A stretch of 13,440 bases of DNA, taken from the NCBI GenBank assembly GCA_044866695.1, contig JBIOUF010000252.1:1-13440 (forward strand). The letters run 5' to 3'. A program made the position numbers and the translations under genes. Positions 1 through 5,307 of this stretch are shown piece after piece. Each line of letters begins with the position of its first letter. Position 1 is the first letter of the stretch. The notes under the pieces were generated by a model. The model made no database searches. It saw nothing but the letters and a program-made list of their open reading frames with translations, and had not been told where the DNA came from. The stretch is from JBIOUF01 sp044866695 (GTDB taxonomy: Bacteria > Actinomycetota > Actinomycetes > Propionibacteriales > Nocardioidaceae).

Positions 1-126
1 GGTTGAGGAGCGAGCCGCTAGGCGAGTGTCACGAAGCAAACCAACGGACCCGGGCTGGGACGGTGCCACGGTCCCGCTGGTTGGCTTCGAGACGCCTCCG
101 CTAGCGCCCCGGCTCCTTCAACCACC
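1..126. repeat. Pair of diverged palindromic repeats in inverted orientation
   Basis: Two related elements of about 42-48 bp lie head to head. One covers 1-42, begins ggttgaggagcgagc and runs to cgaagcaaacc; the window edge probably cuts its outer end. The other covers 79-126, begins ggttggcttcgagacg and ends ccttcaaccacc. Read on the opposite strand, the first aligns with the second and with the better-preserved copies at 157-196 and 7577-7616. The spacer at 43-78 contains a small gggac/gtccc hairpin. The elements lie just beyond the 3' end of the NADH dehydrogenase gene, so they could act as a transcription end or RNA-stability structure. That role is inferred. Confidence 0.7.
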
Positions 127-150
127 GGGCGGGGGCACAGTCCCTGCGAG

Positions 151-196
151 CGTGCCGGTGGTTTCGAGACGCTCGCAAGCTCGCTCCTCAACCACC
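151..196. repeat. 46-bp palindromic intergenic repeat, copy A
   Basis: The segment is identical over 46 bases to 7571-7616. Its core at 157-196 starts ggtggtttcgagacg and ends gctcctcaaccacc, so the ends ggtggtt and aaccacc are perfect inverted repeats and the interior is an imperfect palindrome. It belongs to the same family as the two diverged elements at 1-126. It carries no gene; short frames through it give the recurrent peptide string SELASVSKPPA, which is an artefact of the repeat. It lies about 60 bp past the stop codon of the minus-strand NADH dehydrogenase gene. Confidence 0.85.
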
Positions 197-252
197 CGGG
201 GCGGGGGGGCGCTGAAACGGCAATCCCGGTTCTGCCTAGCCCGTCGACGCGC

Positions 253-1728
253 TCAGCCACCGGGGGCCAGGCGCCGCACGCCCCGCTCGCCGGAGTCGGT
301 GAGCCGCGCCTCCTCGCGTGCCTGGGCCTCGAGCTCGGCCCGGCGGGTCGCCTCCCGGAGCTGCCGGGTGGCGTCGTACAGGCCCGGCGTGCCGACCAGG
401 TCGGTGGTGCCGCCCTGGAGCCGTTGCAGCGCCGCGCGGGCGAAGATCTGCTGCTCGGTCACGACCCGCTCGGCCCGGCCGGTGCCGATGAAGCTGACCG
501 CCCAGTGCCCCAGCGCGGTGAGGCGGTTCTTGAAGCCGGTGAGGTAGAGCAGGTGGACGAACAGCCACATCAGCCAGGCGACGAAGCCGGTGAGCCGGAG
601 CCTCCCGACCATGGCCACCGCCTTGAACCGGGAGATCGTGGCCATGCTGCCCTTGTCGAAGTAGGTGAACGGGCGCTGCGGGGCCTGGTCGCGCTGCCTG
701 CGGACGATCTCCTTCGCGGCGTACTTGGCGCCCTGGATCGCCACCTGCGCCACACCGGGCAGGTTGTCCAGCGCGATCATGTCGCCGACGACGAAGACCT
801 CCGGATGGCCGGGCAGGGTCAGGTCGGGGTTCACGGCGATGCGTCCGGCCCGGTCCAGGGGGGCGCCGGTCTGCTCCGACAGCGTGCGGCCCAGCGGGCT
901 GGCCTGGACGCCCGCGGCCCACACCTTGGTGACTGCGGCGATCCGCCGCGCCGTGCCGTCCTTCAGCGTGACCACCAGGCCGCCCTCGTCGACGTCGGTC
1001 ACCATGGCCCCGAGCATCACCTCGACACCCATCTTCTCCAGGGCCTTCTTGGTGGCCGCGCCGAGCTTCGCACCGAACGGCGGCAGCACCTGCGACGCCG
1101 CGTCCAGCAGGATCACCCGGGCGTCCCGGGAGTCGATCCGGCGGAAGTCGCGGTGCAGCGTCCGGTGCGCGAGCTCGGCGATCTGGCCGGCCATCTCCAC
1201 CCCGGTCGGCCCGGCCCCCACGACCACGAAGGTCAGCAGCGCCTGGACCTCCTCGTCGGTCTCGGCGATCTCGGCGAGCTCGAACGCGCCGAAGATCCGG
1301 CCGCGCAGCTCCAGGGCGTCGTCGATGGTCTTCATGCCGGGTGCGAAGTCGGCGAACCGGTCGTTGCCGAAGTAGGACTGTCCGGCCCCCGCCGCGACGA
1401 TGAGCGAGTCGTACGGCGTGTCGGTCTCGCGGCCCAGCACGTGGGAGGTGACCACCCGGCGATCCAGGTCGATCTCGGTGACCTCGCCGAGGATCACCCG
1501 GGCGTTGCGCTGGGCGGCCAGCACCTCCCGCGTGGGCGGCGCGATCTCCCCCTGCGAGAGGATCCCGGTGGCCACCTGGTAGAGCAGCGGCTGGAACAGG
1601 TGGTGGGTCGTCCTGGCCACCAGCGTCACGTCGACGTCGGCTCGTCGCAGCGCCTTGGCCCCGAACAGGCCACCGAAGCCCGAGCCGATGATCACCACTC
1701 GGTGCCTGGATGCCTGCGTGTCCGCCAT
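253..1728 (-). CDS. ndh: Type II NADH dehydrogenase (NDH-2)
   Basis: A 491-residue flavoprotein that should oxidise NADH and reduce membrane quinone without pumping protons. Visible signatures are the N-terminal FAD dinucleotide fold (VVIIGSGFGG, residues 11-20), a second Rossmann motif for NADH (VVVGAGPTGVEMA, 168-180), the C-terminal FAD contact VFVVGDM (311-317), and an AQVAIQGAKYAA stretch (327-338) matching the quinone-site AQxAxQ motif of the family. Residues 377-397 (LRLTGFVAWLMWLFVHLLYL) are hydrophobic and fit the C-terminal membrane anchor; a charged tail follows. The ATG at 1728 is preceded by GAGGAG at good spacing, so it is preferred over the in-frame ATG at 1773. The gene is divergent from the acetyltransferase gene. 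Family assignment is firm; the physiological role is inferred from the family. Confidence 0.93.
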   Translation of the reverse strand: MADTQASRHRVVIIGSGFGGLFGAKALRRADVDVTLVARTTHHLFQPLLYQVATGILSQGEIAPPTREVLAAQRNARVILGEVTEIDLDRRVVTSHVLGRETDTPYDSLIVAAGAGQSYFGNDRFADFAPGMKTIDDALELRGRIFGAFELAEIAETDEEVQALLTFVVVGAGPTGVEMAGQIAELAHRTLHRDFRRIDSRDARVILLDAASQVLPPFGAKLGAATKKALEKMGVEVMLGAMVTDVDEGGLVVTLKDGTARRIAAVTKVWAAGVQASPLGRTLSEQTGAPLDRAGRIAVNPDLTLPGHPEVFVVGDMIALDNLPGVAQVAIQGAKYAAKEIVRRQRDQAPQRPFTYFDKGSMATISRFKAVAMVGRLRLTGFVAWLMWLFVHLLYLTGFKNRLTALGHWAVSFIGTGRAERVVTEQQIFARAALQRLQGGTTDLVGTPGLYDATRQLREATRRAELEAQAREEARLTDSGERGVRRLAPGG

Positions 1729-1799
1729 GCGTCGCTCCTCGCTGGGTCGGTTCGAAGGACCTGTCGGCTCCATTCTCCCCGACGGTGATCTCCCCTACT

Positions 1800-2354
1800 G
1801 TGACGGCTGTGCCGCGACCGGAGCCCGTGCTCGAGACCGCGCGGTGCCTGGTGCGGGACTGGACCGACGGGGACGCCGCCCGCGTCTTCGACATCTACTC
1901 CCGGTGGGAGGTGGCCCGCTGGCTCGGCGCCACCCCGCGGCCGCTGACCGAGCCGGGCGAGGGCCTCGAGGTGGTCCGGCGCTGGCGGGCGGCGAACGCG
2001 GAGGATCCGGCCACCGGGCGCTGGGCGGTGGAGCGCAAGGCCGACGGCGTGGTCGCCGGCACGGTGATCTGGCTGCCGCTGCCGAACGGCGACGGCGAGC
2101 TCGAGGTCGGCTGGCACCTGCATCCCGACAGCTGGGGCCAGGGGCTCGCCACCGAGGCGGCCCGCGGCGTCGTCGACCGGGGGTTCGCCGGCGGCGTACC
2201 CGAGGTGTTCGCGGTGACCAGGCCGGACAACACCGCGTCGAGGGCGGTGTGCCGCCGGCTGGGGATGGAGCACCTCGGGCCCTCGACCCGGTGGTACGGC
2301 GTGCCGCTGGAGGTCTACCGGCTGGCCGCCGCGACGTCCGCGGACCAGCCGTGA
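1800..2354 (+). CDS. GNAT-family N-acetyltransferase (RimJ/RimL-like)
   Basis: About 184 residues with a full GNAT fold pattern: an N-terminal beta-strand segment (ETARCLVRDW), the acetyl-CoA pyrophosphate loop SWGQGLATEAARGVVD (111-126), and the late RPDNTASRAVCRRLGM block (141-156) typical of RimJ/RimL-like enzymes. The acceptor cannot be read from sequence; it may be a protein N-terminus, an antibiotic or a small amine. No clear Shine-Dalgarno precedes the likely GTG at 1800 (another GTG is at 1809), so the transcript may be leaderless or start elsewhere. An in-frame ATG at 1710 would run into the divergent ndh gene and is less likely. The stop overlaps the next start (GTGA at 2351-2354), placing this gene first in the fluoride-channel set, although its own function need not concern fluoride. 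Confidence 0.82.
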   Translation: MTAVPRPEPVLETARCLVRDWTDGDAARVFDIYSRWEVARWLGATPRPLTEPGEGLEVVRRWRAANAEDPATGRWAVERKADGVVAGTVIWLPLPNGDGELEVGWHLHPDSWGQGLATEAARGVVDRGFAGGVPEVFAVTRPDNTASRAVCRRLGMEHLGPSTRWYGVPLEVYRLAAATSADQP

Positions 2355-2794
2355 CCCAGCCTCTGCGGGACCGCCGGGACGTCGTGGCCGTCGTCGCGGC
2401 CGGCGGCGCGCTGGGCAGCCTGGCCCGCTGGGCGGTGACCCGTGCCCTGCCGGCGAGCGCCGGCGAGGTGCCGTGGGCAACCTGGGTGGAGAACGTCAGC
2501 GGCGCCTTCCTGCTCGCGCTGCTGATGGTCTTCGTCCTCGAGCTGTGGCCGCCGAGCCGGTACGTCCGGCCGTTCCTCGGCGTCGGCGTCCTCGGCGGGT
2601 ACACGACGTTCTCGACGTACATGTTGGACACCCATGCGCTGCTGGCCGGCGGCCATGCCGCCGAGGCCGGCTTCTACCTGGGCGGCACGCTGCTCACCGG
2701 CCTGGCGGCGGTCGTCGCCGGCGTGAGCGTCGCCCGGGCCGTCGTGAGCCGCTCCGGCCGCGGCCGACAGCCACCACCAAGGAGGTCGCCATGA
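2351..2794 (+). CDS. crcB: Fluoride ion channel CrcB/Fluc, first paralogue
   Basis: A 147-residue small membrane protein of the Fluc/CrcB family, which exports fluoride as a dual-topology dimer. Family landmarks are GGALGSLARW (18-27), the polar break with conserved Asn in WVENVSGAF (45-53, N48), and the TM3 track GGYTTFSTY (82-90). The second aromatic of the usual TTFSTF track is Tyr90 rather than Phe, and Glu47 precedes the conserved Asn, unlike the partner gene at 3138. Four hydrophobic segments are apparent. The GTG start overlaps the acetyltransferase stop, and the stop overlaps the DUF190 start (ATGA, 2791-2794), so translation is probably coupled. The family call is secure; heterodimer formation with the second CrcB is inferred. 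Confidence 0.92.
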   Translation: MTQPLRDRRDVVAVVAAGGALGSLARWAVTRALPASAGEVPWATWVENVSGAFLLALLMVFVLELWPPSRYVRPFLGVGVLGGYTTFSTYMLDTHALLAGGHAAEAGFYLGGTLLTGLAAVVAGVSVARAVVSRSGRGRQPPPRRSP

Positions 2795-3141
2795 CCCTCG
2801 TCGGACCCGCGCTGCGGCTCACGGTCCTGGTCAGGGAGGACGACCAGTGGCACCACCGACCGCTCTACACCGAGATCGTCCACCGAGCGCACCGGGCCGG
2901 CCTGGCCGGAGCCAGCGTGTTCCGCGGCGTGGAGGGATTCGGGAAGTCCCAGCACGTCCACACCGCCCGGATCCTGTCGCTGGCCGAGAGCCTGCCCTGC
3001 TCGGTGGTGATCGTGGACACCGAGGACCGGGTCCGGGCGTTCCTGCCGCAGCTCGACGAGCTGGTGACCGAGGGCCTGGTGATGCTGGACCCGGTGGAGG
3101 TGGTCAGGTACGTCGGCGGCGACGGCCCGGCGGGCCCATGA
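2791..3141 (+). CDS. DUF190 family protein
   Basis: A 116-residue soluble protein with the DUF190 hallmarks: an N-terminal strand ALRLTVLVRED, then HRPLYTEIVHRAHRAGLAGA, the glycine loop RGVEGFG (45-51), and the later strand PCSVVIVDTED (69-79). The family has a small PII/CutA-like ferredoxin fold and is repeatedly found beside crcB genes, as here between two of them. Its biochemical role is not established; a regulatory or accessory role for the channel is inferred from context. A strong RBS (aaggagg, 2779-2785) lies 5 bases before the ATG. The start overlaps the crcB1 stop and the stop overlaps the crcB2 start (ATGA, 3138-3141). Confidence 0.9.
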   Translation: MTLVGPALRLTVLVREDDQWHHRPLYTEIVHRAHRAGLAGASVFRGVEGFGKSQHVHTARILSLAESLPCSVVIVDTEDRVRAFLPQLDELVTEGLVMLDPVEVVRYVGGDGPAGP

Positions 3142-3509
3142 CCGTCGTCCTGGTGCTCGTGGGCGGCGCGGTCGGGGCACCGCTGCGCTACCTGGCCGAC
3201 CTGTGGGTGCAGCGGCGCGTCGACAGCGTGCTGCCGTGGGGCACCCTGTCGGTCAACGTCGCCGGGTCGCTGCTGCTCGGGGTGGTGGCCGGCGCGGTCC
3301 GGACCGCGGGCGCGCCGTCCTGGCTGCTGGTGCTCCTCGGCACCGGCTTCTGCGGGTCGCTGACGACGTTCTCCACCTTCGGCTACGAGACGTTCCGGCT
3401 GGTCGAGGACGGGTCCTGGGCCGAGGCGCTGCTGAACGTCGCGCTCAGCGTCGTCCTCGGGCTGGCGGCGGTGAGCGCCGGGTGGGCGGCGGTCGGCGCC
3501 GTGGGGTGA
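3138..3509 (+). CDS. crcB: Fluoride ion channel CrcB/Fluc, second paralogue
   Basis: A 123-residue CrcB/Fluc subunit with four hydrophobic segments. It shows GGAVGAPLRYLAD (9-21), the conserved Asn in SVNVAGSLLLG (38-48, N40), and the complete TM3 fluoride track TTFSTF (76-81) with both phenylalanines, F78 and F81. It is shorter than CrcB1 and lacks that protein's N-terminal extension and charged C-terminal tail. Paired crcB genes in actinobacteria and firmicutes often make heterodimers in which one subunit carries most of the conserved pore residues; this copy looks like the canonical one. It ends the four-gene overlapped set and converges on the metallopeptidase gene with a gap of only 2 bases. 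Confidence 0.93.
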   Translation: MTVVLVLVGGAVGAPLRYLADLWVQRRVDSVLPWGTLSVNVAGSLLLGVVAGAVRTAGAPSWLLVLLGTGFCGSLTTFSTFGYETFRLVEDGSWAEALLNVALSVVLGLAAVSAGWAAVGAVG

Positions 3510-3511
3510 GG

Positions 3512-3862
3512 TCAGGCGTAGCCGAGGCTGTGCAGGGTGTCGTCGTCGATGCCGAAGTGGTGCGCGACCTCGTGCACGACGGTGATGCCGACCTCCTCGA
3601 CGACGTCGTCGTCGGTCCGGCAGATCCGCAGGGTCGGGTTGCGGAACACGGTGATCCGGTCCGGGGGGACCATCACGTAGCCGCTGTCGCGCTCGGTGAG
3701 CGGCGTCCCGTCGTACACGCCGAGCAGCGCGGGGTCCTCGGGCGGCGGGTCGTCCTCGACCAGCACCACGACGTTGTCCATGAGGGCGGCCAGCTCGACC
3801 GGGATGGTGTCGAGCGCGTCGCGGACCAGCTCCTCGAAGCGCTCGCGGCTCATCTCGATCAC
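3512..3862 (-). CDS. Small zincin-family metallopeptidase
   Basis: About 116 residues of the minimal zincin family common in actinobacteria (Pfam Zincin_1, formerly DUF1025). The zinc site is VVHEVAHHFGIDD near the C-terminus: HExxH followed by GxxD. An upstream segment MDNVVVLVEDDPPPEDPALLG is characteristic, as is YDGTPLTERDSG. I place the start at GTG 3862 (VIEMSRERFEEL) because family members begin with a comparable short segment before the SRE/TRE motif; an ATG at 3853 is the alternative. No signal peptide is present, so it should be cytoplasmic. Its substrate is unknown. Its 5' end lies against the tRNA-Glu promoter region, and its 3' end nearly touches crcB2. Confidence 0.88.
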   Translation of the reverse strand: MIEMSRERFEELVRDALDTIPVELAALMDNVVVLVEDDPPPEDPALLGVYDGTPLTERDSGYVMVPPDRITVFRNPTLRICRTDDDVVEEVGITVVHEVAHHFGIDDDTLHSLGYA

Positions 3863-3877
3863 CGCGTCATCATCCCC

Positions 3878-3883
3878 TACAGT
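3878..3883 (+). promoter_or_regulatory. -10 hexamer TACAGT for tRNA-Glu
   Basis: TACAGT fits the actinobacterial TANNNT -10 consensus and lies 36 bases before the first tRNA base. An identical hexamer stands at nearly the same distance before tRNA-Asp. No convincing -35 element was seen. Confidence 0.5.
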
Positions 3884-3919
3884 TGGTGCGCCTCCCGCGG
3901 TCGCGGCCGGGGGACGCCG

Positions 3920-3992
3920 GCCCCCATCGTCTAGCGGCCTAGGACCCCGCCCTTTCACGGCGGTAGCACGGGTTCGAATCCCGTTGGGGGTA
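3920..3992 (+). tRNA. tRNA-Glu (anticodon TTC)
   Basis: This 73-base cloverleaf has acceptor arms gccccca and tgggggt (one G-U pair at the end), D arm, anticodon stem ccgcc/ggcgg with loop CTTTCAC (anticodon TTC at 3954-3956), and T arm cgggttcgaatcccg. The discriminator is A and no CCA is encoded, so the 3' end must be added enzymatically. Confidence 0.96.
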
Positions 3993-4044
3993 CGCCGCCG
4001 GGTATGCCGCCGCCCTGGATTCGGGTGCGCGCGCGGCGGGCTGT

Positions 4045-4050
4045 TACAGT
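4045..4050 (+). promoter_or_regulatory. -10 hexamer TACAGT for tRNA-Asp
   Basis: TACAGT lies 37 bases before tRNA-Asp and repeats the hexamer found before tRNA-Glu, suggesting an independent promoter. No clear -35 box was seen. Confidence 0.5.
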
Positions 4051-4087
4051 TTCCTGGCTCGGCCGGCGTCGAGCCGAGCACCACCCT

Positions 4088-4164
4088 GGCCCCGTAGCGC
4101 AGTTGGTTAGCGCGCCGCCCTGTCACGGCGGAGGTCGCGGGTTCGAGTCCCGTCGGGGTCGCCA
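4088..4164 (+). tRNA. tRNA-Asp (anticodon GTC)
   Basis: A 74-base cloverleaf plus an encoded CCA (4162-4164). Acceptor arms are ggccccg and cggggtc, the anticodon stem is ccgcc/ggcgg with loop CTGTCAC (GTC at 4122-4124), and the T arm is cgggttcgagtcccg. The discriminator is G4161. It is the only one of the three tRNAs here with a genomic CCA end. Confidence 0.96.
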
Positions 4165-4317
4165 CATCCTCCGCGTCGGCCCTTCCGCCAGGTCTGCGGG
4201 GTTGTGGCCGATGACCGCAAAGATGCCGGCTTGTGGCCTCTGCCCACAACGACACGCCGACGATGGCTGCGGGCATCGGCCACTCTCGGCCGGCGGCCCA
4301 GCAGCCCGTGGGTCGGG

Positions 4318-4323
4318 TAGAGT
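4318..4323 (+). promoter_or_regulatory. -10 hexamer TAGAGT for tRNA-Phe
   Basis: TAGAGT fits TANNNT and ends 10 bases before tRNA-Phe, consistent with transcription starting at or just before the mature 5' end. The preceding spacer from 4165 has no gene; it contains a gttgtgg/ccacaac pair (4201-4207, 4244-4250) and nothing else I recognise. Confidence 0.5.
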
Positions 4324-4333
4324 CTCCCCGCCC

Positions 4334-4407
4334 GGCCAGGTAGCTCAGTTGGTACGAGCGTCCGACTGAAAATCGGAAGGTCGGCGGTTCGACCCCGCCC
4401 CTGGCCA
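4334..4407 (+). tRNA. tRNA-Phe (anticodon GAA)
   Basis: This 74-base cloverleaf has perfectly paired acceptor arms ggccagg/cctggcc, D arm gctc/gagc, anticodon stem ccgac/atcgg region with loop CTGAAAA (GAA at 4368-4370), and T arm ggcggttcgaccccgcc. The discriminator is A4407, and CCA is not encoded because accc follows. Confidence 0.95.
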
Positions 4408-4411
4408 CCCC

Positions 4412-4450
4412 CGAAGCCGCAGGTCACACACGCTGTGACCTGCGGTTTCG
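4412..4450 (+). terminator. 17-bp hairpin after tRNA-Phe
   Basis: Left arm 4412-4428 (cgaagccgcaggtcaca) pairs with 4434-4450 over 17 positions with a single G-U, leaving a 5-base loop cacgc. It starts 5 bases after the tRNA. There is only a short ttt in the right arm and no following T tract, so it is a GC-hairpin type of terminator or 3' processing structure. It insulates the tRNA cluster from the promoter at 4571. Confidence 0.75.
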
Positions 4451-4570
4451 TGGTCTCGCCGGGCCCTCCGTGCCCGTTGCGCACCTGCCGAGTCCCCGGC
4501 TTCCCCTCCCCCCGTTGGCGTACTCGGAGTGCACGTGGTTGCCCTCGACAGGAACCTCGCCGTTGGCCCC

Positions 4571-4600
4571 TTGACATACGAACCCTGCTTCATGAATACT
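4571..4600 (+). promoter_or_regulatory. Strong sigma-70-type promoter of the riboswitch operon
   Basis: A perfect -35 box TTGACA (4571-4576) is followed after 18 bases by AATACT (4595-4600), which matches TATAAT at four positions. The local sequence is clearly more AT-rich than its surroundings. A start near 4607-4609 would begin the transcript almost exactly at the first paired base of the aptamer. The stretch from 4451 to 4570 upstream shows no gene and no other recognisable element. Confidence 0.75.
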
Positions 4601-4608
4601 AGTGCGCA

Positions 4609-4732
4609 CGAGAGGGGAGTACCCCAAGAACGGCACCACCGTCAAGACGGCCGTCCCATGGCGGCCCGGTTGTGCCGGCCGCGTTCCCGCGCGGCGGGAG
4701 AGACCTCCGACGATCCTTTGGATCTTGGAGGT
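4609..4732 (+). ncRNA. yybP-ykoY-like (Mn2+) riboswitch with RBS-sequestering hairpin
   Basis: The leader carries the two conserved loops of the yybP-ykoY manganese aptamer: GGGGAGTA at 4614-4621 and AGAGACC at 4699-4705. The closing stem P1 pairs cg(a)gagg (4609-4615) with cctccg (4704-4709), and P2 pairs ccc (4622-4624) with ggg (4696-4698). The interior holds stem acggc/gccgt (4630-4634, 4650-4654), a CGTCA motif, and a GC-rich hairpin (4661-4682). The 3' side of P1 is reused: acctcc (4703-4708) also pairs with ggaggt (4727-4732), extended by gatcc/ggatc with a ttt loop. That alternative hairpin of about 13 bp buries the Shine-Dalgarno of the gene at 4738. Aptamer formation should free the RBS, making a translational ON switch. 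Aptamer identity comes from memory of the family consensus; the competing pairings are read directly. Confidence 0.78.
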
Positions 4733-4737
4733 GGACG

Positions 4738-5307
4738 TTGTCCTCGTTGTCGACCATCCCGTCCGCGCGGACGGCCTCGGAGCCGGGGTTGCCCGACCGC
4801 GCGAGCCCGCACTCCGAGCCCGCGCCGGACGCAGTGTCCCTGTCGGCGCAGGCGGGTGACCTGTCGGCTGAGCCGGTCGACGTGCTGGCCTACCAGTCGC
4901 TGACGCCCGAGGCGACCGCAGTGATCTCCGGCCGGCTGTTCCTCGGCCTGGATGCGCGCGTCCGGATCATCGTCCCCCGGGCGCTCCTGACCATCGACGC
5001 GAGCTACTACGCCTTCCGGCGCCGGTGGCTGGAGGCGGCCGTGCGCGAGCGCCTGGACGAGCTGGCCGAGGTTGCCGGACACTCCGCCGCCAGGGTGCTG
5101 GTGACTCTCGAGTGGGAGCGTGGCTGGTGGGGACGCCGTTGGGACAGCTGGGCGTGGCGGCGAGGACTGGTGGCCGCGCGGGTCAGTCCGGCCGTGCCGC
5201 TGGACAGGCGCCGCCGCGCGTTGCGGTCGGGCGAGGTCGTCTCTGCCCTGGTGGACCCGCCTCTGGCGGGGCCCGGACACGGCAGCTCGGCGGGAGTCCT
5301 CCGATGA
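4738..5307 (+). CDS. Uncharacterised 189-aa protein under riboswitch control
   Basis: I do not recognise this protein. The proposed TTG start at 4738 lies 6 bases after GGAGG (4727-4731), the only good RBS, which sits in the riboswitch hairpin. Residues 1-45 are rich in Ser, Pro and Ala and look disordered. Residues 47-170 look folded: a strand-rich part (VDVLAYQSL, RVRIIVPRALLTID), a charged amphipathic helix around residues 92-112 (RRRWLEAAVRERLDELAEVAG), a strand ARVLVTLEW, then a tryptophan-rich patch (W126, W130, W131, W135, W138, W140) interleaved with arginines. No signal peptide or membrane segment is present, so it is not a Mn exporter. It overlaps the baeRF gene (ATGA at 5304-5307), so the two are probably translated in concert. 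The basic/aromatic patch could bind RNA or membrane; that is a guess. Confidence 0.75.
   Translation: MSSLSTIPSARTASEPGLPDRASPHSEPAPDAVSLSAQAGDLSAEPVDVLAYQSLTPEATAVISGRLFLGLDARVRIIVPRALLTIDASYYAFRRRWLEAAVRERLDELAEVAGHSAARVLVTLEWERGWWGRRWDSWAWRRGLVAARVSPAVPLDRRRRALRSGEVVSALVDPPLAGPGHGSSAGVLR

Noticed and set aside
18..260. Small frames encoding SELASVSKPPA-like peptides, also seen at 7450-7728
   Set aside because: They are translations of the palindromic intergenic repeat, with no RBS or family match.
1729..1773. Upstream ATG start for ndh at 1773
   Set aside because: The ATG at 1728 has a properly spaced GAGGAG and directly precedes the conserved FAD-binding N-terminus.
1729..1799. Possible fluoride (crcB) riboswitch ahead of the GNAT-crcB set
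   Set aside because: The spacer to the divergent ndh gene is only about 70 bases, and I could not find the conserved fluoride aptamer motifs in it.
3863..4408. Long minus-strand extension of the metallopeptidase frame through the tRNA region (peptides such as GVEPPTFRFSVGRSYQLSY and TGLEPATSAVT)
   Set aside because: These are well-known artefactual translations antisense to tRNA-Phe and tRNA-Asp; the real gene starts near 3862.
4602..4859. Frame reading ILWILEVDVVLVVD just after the aptamer, considered as a TerC-like exporter start
   Set aside because: It stops after 85 codons, has no following membrane segments and has no RBS in the right place. The TTG 4738 frame is better supported.
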